A DNA stretch of 64,000 nucleotides, taken from the NCBI RefSeq assembly GCF_039522165.1, contig NZ_BAAADE010000008.1, forward strand, positions 1 to 64,000, written 5' to 3'. Within the stretch, counting starts at the first letter, position 1; each line of letters starts with the position of its first letter. A model generated the notes under the pieces. That model was not told the DNA's origin, did no database searches, and saw nothing but the letters and a program-made list of their open reading frames with translations. The stretch comes from Paenochrobactrum glaciei. GTDB lineage: Bacteria; Pseudomonadota; Alphaproteobacteria; Rhizobiales; Rhizobiaceae. The translations under genes and the position numbers were made by a program. Positions 27,064 through 35,619 of the stretch are shown here, one piece after another.

Positions 27064-28632
27064 TTAAGCCGCCTTTTCTTCCGCTGGCAAACGGATCAGA
27101 TAGTCGAAAGCGGCAAGCGATGCTCTCGAACCTTCACCCATCGCAATCACAATTTGCTTATAAGGCGCAATTGTACAGTCACCCGCAGCAAACACACCCG
27201 GCACTGAAGTGGAGCCGTAAATATCCGTAATGATTTCACCGCGTTCATTGAGCGACAATGTATCTTTAAGCCATTCAGTGTTCGGCACGAGGCCGATCTG
27301 CACAAATATGCCTTCCAGCGCAACCTTATGCACTTCACCGCTGACGCGGTCTTCATAGACCAAGCCAGTGACGCGCTTGCCATCACCGGTCACTTCAGTG
27401 GTTTTGGCAGACGTCAAAATCGTTACATTCGGCAGGCTTTTCAGCTTACGCTGAAGCACATCATCAGCACGCAGAACTTTATCATATTCAATCAGTGTGA
27501 CGTGGCTGACAAGACCTGCCAGATCAATGGCTGCTTCCACACCCGAATTACCGCCGCCGATCACGGCAATCTTCTTGCCTTTAAACAAAGGGCCATCGCA
27601 ATGCGGGCAGAAGGCAACGCCTTTATTAATATAATCCTGTTCACCCGGCACATTCATTTTACGCCAGCGTGCACCGGTCGACAAAATAACCGAAGTACCG
27701 GTCAAGCTTGCGCCTGATGCCAGTGTTACTTTGAAACCAGCTGAAATCTGCTCAAGCTTCACAGCCTGCTGGCCATTGATAATTTCTGCGTCATACTGGC
27801 GAACATGTTCTTCCAGCGCACGGGCAAGCTTTGGCCCTTCCGTATGCGGCACAGAAATCAGGTTTTCAATCGACATCGTATCCAGCACCTGACCGCCAAA
27901 GCGCTCAGCCACAATGCCAGTGCGGATACCTTTTCGTGCCGCATAAACGGCAGCCGCCGCACCGGCAGGACCGCCACCAACAATCAGCACATCAAAAGGT
28001 GCTTGTTCGTTGATTGCTTCGACAGCGCGCGCACCGGCACCGGTATCAATTTTAGCCAGAATTTCTTCTGCGCCCATACGGCCAGAGCCAAATACTTCAC
28101 CGTTGAGGAAAATCGACGGGACAGACATAACCTGACGTTCAGAAACTTCTTCCTGAAACAGAGCGCCGTCAATGGCGACATGCTCAATGCCAGGGTTCAA
28201 AACAGCCATCAAATTCAGCGCCTGCACAACGTCCGGGCAGTTCTGACAAGACAGCGAATAGTAAGTTTCAAAACGGAAATTGCCTTTTAAATTACGGATC
28301 TGATCAATCAGCGCCTGCTCAACCTTTGGCGGATAACCACCAACCTGAAGCAGTGCCAGCACCAGTGAGGTAAATTCATGGCCAAGCGGAAGGCCGGCAA
28401 ACGTCAGATGAATATCTTCACCTGGCGCATTGAGTGCGAAAGAGGGAATACGCGCCCCTGCGATTTCGCCATGCTTGATGGTAATTTTATCGGACTGTTC
28501 GCGAATTTGTTCAAGAAGCTGCATCAGCTCGCGTGATTTAGCATCCTCACCGGTAAAAGCCGTGATTTCAACCGGACGAACCAAACGTTCCAGATAGCCC
28601 TTGAGCTGGGTTTTCAAGTTCGTATCGAGCAT
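27064..28632 (-). CDS. ahpF: Alkyl hydroperoxide reductase subunit F
   Basis: A flavoprotein disulfide reductase that passes electrons from NADH through FAD to AhpC. The 522-residue protein has the full AhpF layout: a tandem thioredoxin-like N-terminal domain with the redox pair in SCQNCPD (about residues 128-132), then a thioredoxin-reductase-like part with VGGGPAGAAAAVYAARKG (FAD), the second redox pair in FCPHCDGPLF, the NADH site IGGGNSGVEAAIDLAG and the terminal VFAAGDCT. GAGGA lies upstream of the ATG. It is preceded by a hairpin that separates it from ahpC. Confidence 0.97.
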   Translation of the reverse strand: MLDTNLKTQLKGYLERLVRPVEITAFTGEDAKSRELMQLLEQIREQSDKITIKHGEIAGARIPSFALNAPGEDIHLTFAGLPLGHEFTSLVLALLQVGGYPPKVEQALIDQIRNLKGNFRFETYYSLSCQNCPDVVQALNLMAVLNPGIEHVAIDGALFQEEVSERQVMSVPSIFLNGEVFGSGRMGAEEILAKIDTGAGARAVEAINEQAPFDVLIVGGGPAGAAAAVYAARKGIRTGIVAERFGGQVLDTMSIENLISVPHTEGPKLARALEEHVRQYDAEIINGQQAVKLEQISAGFKVTLASGASLTGTSVILSTGARWRKMNVPGEQDYINKGVAFCPHCDGPLFKGKKIAVIGGGNSGVEAAIDLAGLVSHVTLIEYDKVLRADDVLQRKLKSLPNVTILTSAKTTEVTGDGKRVTGLVYEDRVSGEVHKVALEGIFVQIGLVPNTEWLKDTLSLNERGEIITDIYGSTSVPGVFAAGDCTIAPYKQIVIAMGEGSRASLAAFDYLIRLPAEEKAA

Positions 28633-28666
28633 ACTTTATTCCTCTACAAAAAAACGATGACAGTCA

Positions 28667-28695
28667 TCAGGCGGCTGTGGGAGCCAGCCGCCTGA
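28667..28695 (-). terminator. Intercistronic hairpin/attenuator between ahpC and ahpF
   Basis: A perfect 10-bp stem (TCAGGCGGCT / AGCCGCCTGA) with a 9-base loop lies in the ahpC-ahpF gap. On the minus strand it is followed about 15 bases later by a run of seven T. It could partly terminate transcription or protect the ahpC 3' end, giving more AhpC than AhpF. Confidence 0.65.
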
Positions 28696-28715
28696 GTTTT
28701 AATGTTTGAACAAAA

Positions 28716-29279
28716 TTAGATTTTGCCAACCAGATCGAGTGAAGGAGCAAGAGTTGCTTCGCCTTCCTGCCATTTTGCAGGGCAAACTTCACCTGGATGC
28801 GCACGGACATACTGCGCAGCTTTGATTTTACGAACCAGATCAGACGCATCACGGCCAATACCTTCAGCAGTAATTTCCATAGCCTGAATGATACCATCCG
28901 GATCAACGATGAAAGTTGCACGGTCTGCAAGACCCTGGCCTTCACGCATAACGCCAAAGTTGTTGGTTACAACACCGCTTGGATCGCCAAGCATGGTGTA
29001 GTTGATCTTGCCGATTGTTTCGGAAGAATCGTGCCATGCCTTGTGGGTGAAATGTGTGTCGGTTGACACGGAATAAACTTCCACACCCATTTTCTGCAGT
29101 TCTTCATAATGATCTGCAACGTCACCTAATTCTGTCGGGCAAACAAAAGTGAAGTCGGCAGGATAGAAGAAAAAGACGGCCCATTTGCCCAATACATCTT
29201 CTTCAGTCACGGAAATGAACTTGCCCTGACGGTAGGCCTGCGCGAGGAAAGGTTTGATCTGTGTATTTACGTTTGCCAT
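28716..29279 (-). CDS. ahpC: Alkyl hydroperoxide reductase subunit C (2-Cys peroxiredoxin)
   Basis: A peroxiredoxin of 187 residues that reduces hydrogen peroxide and organic hydroperoxides. The peroxidatic Cys47 lies in FTFVCPTELGD and the resolving Cys166 in GEVCPAKW, the canonical AhpC numbers. The start at 29279 is set by AGGAG upstream and by the family opening; an in-frame ATG 54 bases earlier is unlikely. A perfect palindrome matching an OxyR half-box (ATAG-N7-CTAT) lies about 70 bases upstream. Confidence 0.97.
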   Translation of the reverse strand: MANVNTQIKPFLAQAYRQGKFISVTEEDVLGKWAVFFFYPADFTFVCPTELGDVADHYEELQKMGVEVYSVSTDTHFTHKAWHDSSETIGKINYTMLGDPSGVVTNNFGVMREGQGLADRATFIVDPDGIIQAMEITAEGIGRDASDLVRKIKAAQYVRAHPGEVCPAKWQEGEATLAPSLDLVGKI

Positions 29280-29349
29280 TGATGCACTCCTATCAGAATG
29301 GTGTCTGCAGTGCATATAGTGGTTATTTTGCAATTTTCCAAATCAATTA

Positions 29350-29392
29350 AAATTCTTTTATTGATAGCTTTTGCCTATCAATAAAAGAATTT
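29350..29392. promoter_or_regulatory. Putative OxyR operator upstream of ahpC
   Basis: Perfect inverted repeat with 18-bp arms (AAATTCTTTTATTGATAG and its complement) around a 7-base spacer. The core reads ATAG-N7-CTAT, the OxyR half-box. On the minus strand, TTGGAA-N17-TATATG just downstream (about 29341-29313) is a fitting ahpC promoter. The OxyR gene is in the same operon. The operator role is inferred; the size of the palindrome also allows a hairpin. Confidence 0.65.
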
Positions 29393-29522
29393 CGATAAAG
29401 GATAAGATTATTGGAAATCCATGCCAAAATCCGACGTCTTTTTCGTAACTTCTGGCAGATTATTTGCCTTTCACGTTTTGCATAACATGATGTAGTCTTT
29501 GGTCAGGGTGTAAGAGGACGAG

Positions 29523-30194
29523 GTGGTCAAAATTATTGATCTCATCATTTTTGATTGTGATGGCGTATTAATTGATAGTGAAATTATCAGCGCCACAATG
29601 CTGATCAAAGAACTCTCGAAAATCGGCATCGATATAGATCGCGATTATGTGGCAAAACATTTTCTGGGGCGCAGCTATCCAACGGTGTTTTCTACCATTC
29701 GTTCGGATTTCGGCGTTGAACTGCCGCCTTCCTTTGAAAATCAATATCGTGAGCAGCTTTTAAAAGCTTTTGATACAATGCTGGAGGTCATTCCTGGTGT
29801 TGAGCAGGTGTTGCGCACTGCCACGTTACCATGGTGTGTGGCCACTTCATCCAGTTTGCCCCGTGCCGAGAAATCACTGGAGCTGACCGGTTTGCGCGGC
29901 TTAACAGCCGACCGGCTTTTTACTGCCAGCATGGTTGCAAACGGTAAGCCTGCGCCCGATCTTTTCCTTCATGCCGCCGCCAAGATGAAGGTCTTGCCTG
30001 AGCATTGTCTTGTAATTGAAGACAGCCTTAACGGTATAAGGGCTGCGCGCGCGGCAGGCATGAAAGTCTGGCACTTTACAGGGGGAAGTCATATGAAAGG
30101 GCAAGATCTTTACGAATCGGATGATGCACGGCCTGACTTCCGGTTTGATGACTTTTCAAATTTCCAGCGATTATTAGAACAGAAATTTCAATGA
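29523..30194 (+). CDS. HAD-superfamily hydrolase (beta-phosphoglucomutase-like)
   Basis: A 223-residue HAD phosphatase with an alpha-helical cap. Motif I is IIFDCDGVLIDSE (D11 and D13), motif II VATSSSLPRAEKSL, motif III around GKPAPDLFLHAA, and motif IV CLVIEDSLNGIRAARAAGM. Such enzymes hydrolyse or isomerise sugar phosphates. It starts with GTG after AAGAGGACGAG and overlaps the following SorC-type regulator by 4 bases. Its place at the head of a polyol utilisation region suggests a sugar- or polyol-phosphate substrate, but this is inference. Confidence 0.88.
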   Translation: MVKIIDLIIFDCDGVLIDSEIISATMLIKELSKIGIDIDRDYVAKHFLGRSYPTVFSTIRSDFGVELPPSFENQYREQLLKAFDTMLEVIPGVEQVLRTATLPWCVATSSSLPRAEKSLELTGLRGLTADRLFTASMVANGKPAPDLFLHAAAKMKVLPEHCLVIEDSLNGIRAARAAGMKVWHFTGGSHMKGQDLYESDDARPDFRFDDFSNFQRLLEQKFQ

Positions 30195-31153
30195 GTGCTG
30201 CCCCGATAAACCGACCTGATAGCGATTTGAAATCCGACGATGCTGTTGCACGTGCAGGTTGGCTTTATTATGCCGGTGGCATGACACAAGACCAGATTGC
30301 TGCCGAAATGGGCATCTCGCGCCAACGCGCACAGCGTCTTGTCAGCCGTGCTGTTGCCAATGGCTTGATCAAAGTAAGACTTGAACATCCGCTCGCGGCT
30401 TGCTTGGAATTAGAAGCCCGATTACGTGATCGTTACGGGCTTATTGAATGTCGTGTTGCGCCCATGCTCGGCGTAAGCGCTGATCCAGCCCGTGTTATCG
30501 CTCCTGCTGCGGCGTCGCTTTTTGAAAAAGTTTTAGCGCGGGCAGAGCCGCAGGTCATCGGTGTCGGCACTGGCCGCGCGTTACGTGCGATGTCTGATGA
30601 ATTGCAGGAAGGTACCTGCGACAGGCACCGTTTAGTGTCGCTGATCGGAAATATTTCAATTGATGGTTCTGCAACCATGTTTGAAGTTATTCTCTATATC
30701 GCATCGCGTTTGAATGCTCCGCATTATCCAATGCCGGTTCCTGTCATCAGCAGCAATCGCGAAGAACGTGATGCCTTTCTTGCTTTAAAACCTGTGCAGG
30801 CAGTGCATCGTTTGGGGCGAAAAGCCGATGCGATTTTTGTCGGCATTGGCCAGATGAACAATCAGGCTCCCCTCTTCCTTGACGGCTTTGTCAGCGAGCA
30901 AGAATTGAGCGAAGTGCGCTCCCTTGGTGGGATCGGTGAAGTCGCCGGACATATTTATGATGCCAATGGTCATTATATCGACAGTGAAATTCATGGCCGG
31001 ATGGCCGGAATTCGTGTGGAGCCGAGATTAGAGCGCTTAGCTGTCGGCATTGCGGCAGGTGCCAGTAAAATTGATGCCATACGCGGTGCGCTCAACGGGC
31101 GTATTATCAATGGTCTGGTGACCGATGAGGCAACTGCGACGGCACTGCTTTAG
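30191..31153 (+). CDS. SorC-family sugar-binding transcriptional regulator
   Basis: A 320-residue regulator with an N-terminal HTH (about 20-60: ARAGWLYYAGGMTQDQIAAEMGISRQRAQRLVSRAVANGLIKVRL) and a SorC-type sugar-binding domain (about 65-318: IGVGTGRALRAMSDEL, DAIFVGIGQMN, LGGIGEVAGHIYDANG). It overlaps the HAD gene (ATGA) and lies just before the sorbitol/mannitol importer operon, the place held by smoC in Rhodobacter and rhizobial smo loci, so it is probably its regulator. Candidate operators lie in the following gap. Confidence 0.9.
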   Translation: MSAAPINRPDSDLKSDDAVARAGWLYYAGGMTQDQIAAEMGISRQRAQRLVSRAVANGLIKVRLEHPLAACLELEARLRDRYGLIECRVAPMLGVSADPARVIAPAAASLFEKVLARAEPQVIGVGTGRALRAMSDELQEGTCDRHRLVSLIGNISIDGSATMFEVILYIASRLNAPHYPMPVPVISSNREERDAFLALKPVQAVHRLGRKADAIFVGIGQMNNQAPLFLDGFVSEQELSEVRSLGGIGEVAGHIYDANGHYIDSEIHGRMAGIRVEPRLERLAVGIAAGASKIDAIRGALNGRIINGLVTDEATATALL

Positions 31154-31399
31154 TGCCCGTTTATAATATCAGCGGATAAAACGACTCGGCCAAGCCATCT
31201 CGTTGCCCGCTTATTTCACAATTTCAAACCATCCTTCAGTCGTGATCTAACGATCGCGATGCTTGGTTCCTTATGCTTTTGTATGAGGTTACAGCTTTGT
31301 TACAGGCATTTCCAGAAATAGAACTTGACAGAATTGTGTCGCTGTCGAATATTTGACCAACGATCGAATAATTGCTCAATATTCTCTGGGAGGGGTAAA
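31154..31399 (+). promoter_or_regulatory. Promoter/operator region of the sorbitol/mannitol operon
   Basis: TTGACA at 31325-31330 followed 17 bases later by AATATT is a possible promoter for the importer gene. The 8-mer AACGATCG occurs at 31249-31256 and again at 31359-31366. The second copy is framed by TTGACCAA and TTGCTCAA (31353-31379), an inverted repeat with one mismatch. These are plausible SorC-family sites, by inference. Confidence 0.5.
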
Positions 31400-32716
31400 A
31401 TGTCGGTAACTATACGTGGATTGGTTGGCGCCGGTTTTATGGCTGCACTGTCGGTAGCGGCAAGCGCGGAAACCATCACGGTCGCAACTGTTAATAATGG
31501 TGACATGATCCGTATGCAGGGTCTTATGTCCGAGTTTAAAGCACTTCATCCAGACATTGATGTCGAATGGGTCACGTTAGAAGAAAATGTACTTCGTCAA
31601 CGTGTCACGACAGATATTGCTACAAAGGGCGGTCAATATGATGTCCTAACGATCGGCAATTATGAAGTGCCGATTTGGGCCAAACAAGGCTGGCTTCTGC
31701 CACTTGAAAAGCTTGGTGACGACTACGACGCCGCAGATATTCTGCCGGCCGTTGCGGCATCCGTCAGCTTGGACGACAAGCTTTATGCGGTGCCGTTTTA
31801 TGCAGAAAGTTCGATGCTGATGTATCGCACTGATCTGATGGAAAAAGCCGGACTGAAAATGCCTGAAAACCCGACTTGGGAATTCGTGCGTGAAGCAGCA
31901 GAAAAAATGACCGACAAAGGCGCCGGTGTTTTTGGCATCTGCTTGCGTGGTAAAGCTGGCTGGGGTGAAAACATGGCGCTGTTGCCAGCCATGTCCAACT
32001 CCATGGGTGCCCGTATGTTCGACATGGACTGGAAGCCACAGTTTGACAGTCCTGAGTGGAAAAAAACCATTGATACATATCTTGACCTGATGACCAATTT
32101 TGGCCCTCCAGGTGCATCTTCCAACGGTTTCAACGAAACATTGGCTTTGTTCCAGACCGGTAAATGCGGCATGTGGATTGATGCAACGGTTGCTTCCTCG
32201 TTCATTTCCAATCCGAAAGATTCAACCGTTGCCGATAAGGTCGGTTTTGCCAAATCGCCAAGCGGTGAAGGCATCGATAATCACGGTAACTGGCTCTGGT
32301 CCTGGAACCTTGCTATTCCAAAAACCTCCAAGAAAGCCGATGCAGCACAGGCATTTGTCGCTTGGGCAACATCGAAAGCCTATCTTGATCTGGTTGCCGA
32401 AAAAGAAGGCATTGCCAATGTACCGCCAGGCACCCGTACTTCACTTTATGAAAATCCTGAATATCTGAAGGCGGCACCATTTGCCAAAGTGACATTGGAT
32501 GCAATCATGGCAGCCAATACACAAACACCATCCGTTCAGGATGTGCCTTATACGGGTGGCCAGTTTGTCGCCATCCCCGAATATCAGGCAATTGGTACAG
32601 CTGTCGGACAGCAGTTTTCGGCAGCGCTGGCAGGCAGTGTCACCGGCGATGCGGCCAGAGCCACTGCACAGCAGTTGGCAACCCGCGAAATGACACGCGG
32701 TGGTTACATCAAGTAA
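31400..32716 (+). CDS. smoE: Sorbitol/mannitol ABC transporter substrate-binding protein (SmoE-like)
   Basis: A periplasmic binding protein of the SBP_bac_1 family, 438 residues. A signal peptide (about 1-23, ending ...AASAET) precedes TITVATVNNGDMIRMQGLMSEFKALHPDIDVEWVTLEENVLRQRVTTDIATKGGQYDVLTIGNYEVPIWAKQGWL, which is characteristic of the polyol (SmoE/MtlE) subgroup. The start at 31400 is fixed by GGGAGGGG upstream and the signal peptide; an ORF start 75 bases earlier is wrong. It opens the importer operon and is separated from the permease genes by a hairpin-containing gap. Confidence 0.92.
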   Translation: MSVTIRGLVGAGFMAALSVAASAETITVATVNNGDMIRMQGLMSEFKALHPDIDVEWVTLEENVLRQRVTTDIATKGGQYDVLTIGNYEVPIWAKQGWLLPLEKLGDDYDAADILPAVAASVSLDDKLYAVPFYAESSMLMYRTDLMEKAGLKMPENPTWEFVREAAEKMTDKGAGVFGICLRGKAGWGENMALLPAMSNSMGARMFDMDWKPQFDSPEWKKTIDTYLDLMTNFGPPGASSNGFNETLALFQTGKCGMWIDATVASSFISNPKDSTVADKVGFAKSPSGEGIDNHGNWLWSWNLAIPKTSKKADAAQAFVAWATSKAYLDLVAEKEGIANVPPGTRTSLYENPEYLKAAPFAKVTLDAIMAANTQTPSVQDVPYTGGQFVAIPEYQAIGTAVGQQFSAALAGSVTGDAARATAQQLATREMTRGGYIK

Positions 32717-32729
32717 GCGCAAACAATTC

Positions 32730-32769
32730 AAAGACCCGCCCTTTCAGTCAAATGAAGGGGCGTGTCTTT
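32730..32769 (+). repeat. Intercistronic imperfect hairpin between smoE and smoF
   Basis: An imperfect inverted repeat of about 17 bases per arm (32730-32746 with 32753-32769; AAAGAC..CGCCC pairs with GGGCG..GTCTTT) lies just after the binding-protein gene. No strong T run follows. Such hairpins often stabilise the binding-protein transcript relative to downstream permease genes. Confidence 0.6.
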
Positions 32770-32892
32770 CGCTATATGCGGCTATGAAAACCGCATTTGT
32801 GCATTCCGGCAATCAACGACATTCCATCATGATTTTTTTACGCGATACATCATCGTTTACAATCATGAAAGTTCAGACAAGGGTAAAAACCC

Positions 32893-33765
32893 ATGGCCAC
32901 ACAAGCATCACGCTCGGCAAGTCGCCTGATGATTTCGCCTGCTGTCATCCTGCTATTATTATGGATGATCGTACCGCTGGCCATGACCATCTGGTTTTCA
33001 TTTCTGCGCTATAATCTTTTAATGCCTGATGCGGTCAGCTTTTCAGGTTTTGAAAACTACCATTATTTTTTCACCGATCCTGCCTTCTGGCCTGCCCTCT
33101 TCAACACATTAATACTGGTGCTTGGCGTGCTGGCCATCACGACAATCGGCGGCACTTTGCTGGCTTTATTGCTGGATCAACCGATGTTTGGACAAGGCAT
33201 CGTTCGTGTGCTGGTGATTGCACCCTTCTTTATCATGCCAACGGTGTCGGCCTTGGTATGGAAAAATATGTTTTTTAATCCGGTCAACGGTTTATTCGGA
33301 TGGGCTGCACGCAGTCTTGGTTTCGCGCCGATTGATTTTCTTGCGCAATATTCTTTGCTGTCGATCATCATTATTGTGGCGTGGCAATGGTTGCCCTTTG
33401 CAACGCTTATTCTTTTGACCGCATTGCAATCACTTGACCGCGAACAATTGGAAGCAGCCGAAATGGACGGCGCCGGACCAGTTTCACGGTTTTATTATAT
33501 CATGCTGCCGCATCTGGCGCGTGCAACAACCGTCGTTATCCTGATCCAGACAATCTTCCTGTTATCTGTTTTTGCAGAAATTCTGGTGACAACCAATGGC
33601 GGCCCCGGCACGTCTTCCACCAATCTGACCTATCTCGTTTACGCACAATCACTGCTGCAATTTGATGTCGGGCTTGGTTCGGCTGGCGGTATCGTTGCGG
33701 TTATTTTGGCAAATATAGTTGCGATTTTCCTGATGCGGATGATCGGTCGCAATCTGGAGATGTGA
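32893..33765 (+). CDS. smoF: Sorbitol/mannitol ABC transporter permease (SmoF-like)
   Basis: Inner-membrane permease of the MalF type with six predicted helices, 290 residues. The first helix is ISPAVILLLLWMIVPLAMTIWF, and the EAA loop that contacts the ATPase reads LEAAEMDGAGPVSRFYYIMLPHL. It follows smoE after a gap with a hairpin and is directly followed by the second permease (1 base gap). Confidence 0.93.
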   Translation: MATQASRSASRLMISPAVILLLLWMIVPLAMTIWFSFLRYNLLMPDAVSFSGFENYHYFFTDPAFWPALFNTLILVLGVLAITTIGGTLLALLLDQPMFGQGIVRVLVIAPFFIMPTVSALVWKNMFFNPVNGLFGWAARSLGFAPIDFLAQYSLLSIIIIVAWQWLPFATLILLTALQSLDREQLEAAEMDGAGPVSRFYYIMLPHLARATTVVILIQTIFLLSVFAEILVTTNGGPGTSSTNLTYLVYAQSLLQFDVGLGSAGGIVAVILANIVAIFLMRMIGRNLEM

Positions 33766-33766
33766 G

Positions 33767-34600
33767 ATGAGCAACCGTAACACCAGCACCAAACGTTATC
33801 TTGCATTCACCCTTTTGGCGTGGTGCATCGCACTGATCATTTTCTTTCCAATTCTTTGGACCATTTTGACGTCGTTCAAAACGGAGGCCGATGCCATTGC
33901 CAGTCCGCCTAAATTCCTGTTTTTCGACTGGACGCTTGAAAGCTACCGCACCGTACAAGAGCGCTCGAATTACTTCCTGCATTTCCGCAATTCAGTGATT
34001 ATTTCGCTGGGATCAACCGTCGTTGCTTTAATCATCGCCATTCCGGCCGCATGGTCGATGGCTTTTGTTCCGGGCAAGCGCACCAAAGATGTGCTGATGT
34101 GGATGCTGTCGACCAAAATGATGCCAGCTGTCGGTGTGCTGATACCGATCTATATGCTGTTTCGCGATGCTGGCCTGCTTGATAATCTCATTGGTATCAC
34201 CGCGATACTCACACTCATTAATCTGCCCATCGTCGTGTGGATGCTTTACACTTATTTCAAAGAAATTCCGGTGGAAATTCTGGAGGCAGCACGTATGGAT
34301 GGCGCAAATTTGCGCGCCGAGATCATCTATGTTCTCACGCCAATGGCCATTCCGGGTATCGCATCGACTTTGCTGCTGAATATCATTCTTGCATGGAATG
34401 AAAGCTTCTGGACGCTCAATCTGACGACCGCCAATGCGGGGCCGCTCACAACTTTTATTGCCAGCTACTCCAGTCCTGAAGGACTATTTTACGCCAAACT
34501 TTCCGCGGCTTCTACACTCGCCATTGCCCCTATTCTTATTCTTGGCTGGTTCAGCCAAAAACAATTGGTGCGCGGCCTGACATTCGGCGCTGTCAAATAA
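33767..34600 (+). CDS. smoG: Sorbitol/mannitol ABC transporter permease (SmoG-like)
   Basis: The second permease, of the MalG type, 277 residues with six predicted helices. The EAA loop is ILEAARMDGANLRAEIIYVLTPMAIPGI. KMMPAVGVLIPIYMLFRDAGLLD is typical of the carbohydrate group. It pairs with the preceding permease to form the channel and is followed 20 bases later by the ATPase gene. Confidence 0.93.
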   Translation: MSNRNTSTKRYLAFTLLAWCIALIIFFPILWTILTSFKTEADAIASPPKFLFFDWTLESYRTVQERSNYFLHFRNSVIISLGSTVVALIIAIPAAWSMAFVPGKRTKDVLMWMLSTKMMPAVGVLIPIYMLFRDAGLLDNLIGITAILTLINLPIVVWMLYTYFKEIPVEILEAARMDGANLRAEIIYVLTPMAIPGIASTLLLNIILAWNESFWTLNLTTANAGPLTTFIASYSSPEGLFYAKLSAASTLAIAPILILGWFSQKQLVRGLTFGAVK

Positions 34601-34620
34601 GCGGTTTAAAGGAACAAAAT

Positions 34621-35619
34621 ATGGGACAGATCGAACTCAAAAGCGTCACAAAAAGCTTTGGCTCCACGCAGGTTATCCACCCATTGGATCTTGCCATTAA
34701 TAAGGGTGAGTTTGTCGTTTTTGTCGGGCCTTCCGGCTGTGGTAAATCCACGCTTTTGCGTCTTATTGCAGGCCTTGAAGATATATCATCAGGCAATATC
34801 CAAATTGATGGCAAAGATGCAAGCAATCTGGCACCTGCCAAACGCGGATTGGCTATGGTGTTTCAGTCTTATGCGCTTTATCCGCATATGAGCGTACGCA
34901 AAAACATTGCATTCCCGCTTAAAATGGCCGGAATGGCGCAAAGCGAGATTACCAAAAGGGTCGAAGGTGCAGCTGAAACCTTAAACCTGACAGCCTATCT
35001 TGACCGTCGTCCGGGGCAGCTTTCCGGTGGCCAGCGCCAGCGCGTCGCAATTGGACGTGCCATTGTGCGCGAACCTTCTGCCTTTCTGTTCGACGAACCA
35101 TTATCAAATTTGGACGCAGCTCTGCGCGTCAACATGCGCCTTGAGATTGCCGAACTGCACCAAAAACTGAAAACCACCATGATCTATGTCACCCATGATC
35201 AGGTTGAAGCGATGACGCTCGCCGACAAAATTGTGGTGATGCAGGCAGGCCGTATTGAACAAATCGGCACTCCGCTTGAACTTTATCACAAACCCAAAAA
35301 CCGCTTCGTCGCCGGTTTTATCGGCAGCCCTAAAATGAATTTCATTGAAGGTGCGCCAGCCAGCACCAAAGATGCACATGCAATCGGTATTCGTCCTGAA
35401 CATATAACCGTCAGCAATGATGAGGGCTTATGGTCAGGCACTGTCACGCTCGCAGAGCATATGGGCTCCGATACCTATCTGCATGTCCAGACAGAACATG
35501 GCCTCGTCAATGTGCGCGTTGATGGCGCTTTTACCTCGCATAGCGGCGATCATGTATTTTTAAGCCCGCAAGAACATCAAATTCACCGCTTTGACAGCGA
35601 AGGACTGGCCTTGTCATGA
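34621..35619 (+). CDS. smoK: Sorbitol/mannitol ABC transporter ATP-binding protein (SmoK-like)
   Basis: A MalK/UgpC-type ATPase of 332 residues. Walker A GPSGCGKST at about 38-46, Q-loop MVFQSYALYPHM, signature LSGGQRQRVAIGRA, Walker B AFLFDEPLSNLDA and switch His in VTHDQVEAMTLADKI. A C-terminal TOBE-type regulatory domain is present but shorter than in MalK. Its stop overlaps the start of the dehydrogenase gene by 4 bases, coupling transport to metabolism. Confidence 0.95.
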   Translation: MGQIELKSVTKSFGSTQVIHPLDLAINKGEFVVFVGPSGCGKSTLLRLIAGLEDISSGNIQIDGKDASNLAPAKRGLAMVFQSYALYPHMSVRKNIAFPLKMAGMAQSEITKRVEGAAETLNLTAYLDRRPGQLSGGQRQRVAIGRAIVREPSAFLFDEPLSNLDAALRVNMRLEIAELHQKLKTTMIYVTHDQVEAMTLADKIVVMQAGRIEQIGTPLELYHKPKNRFVAGFIGSPKMNFIEGAPASTKDAHAIGIRPEHITVSNDEGLWSGTVTLAEHMGSDTYLHVQTEHGLVNVRVDGAFTSHSGDHVFLSPQEHQIHRFDSEGLALS

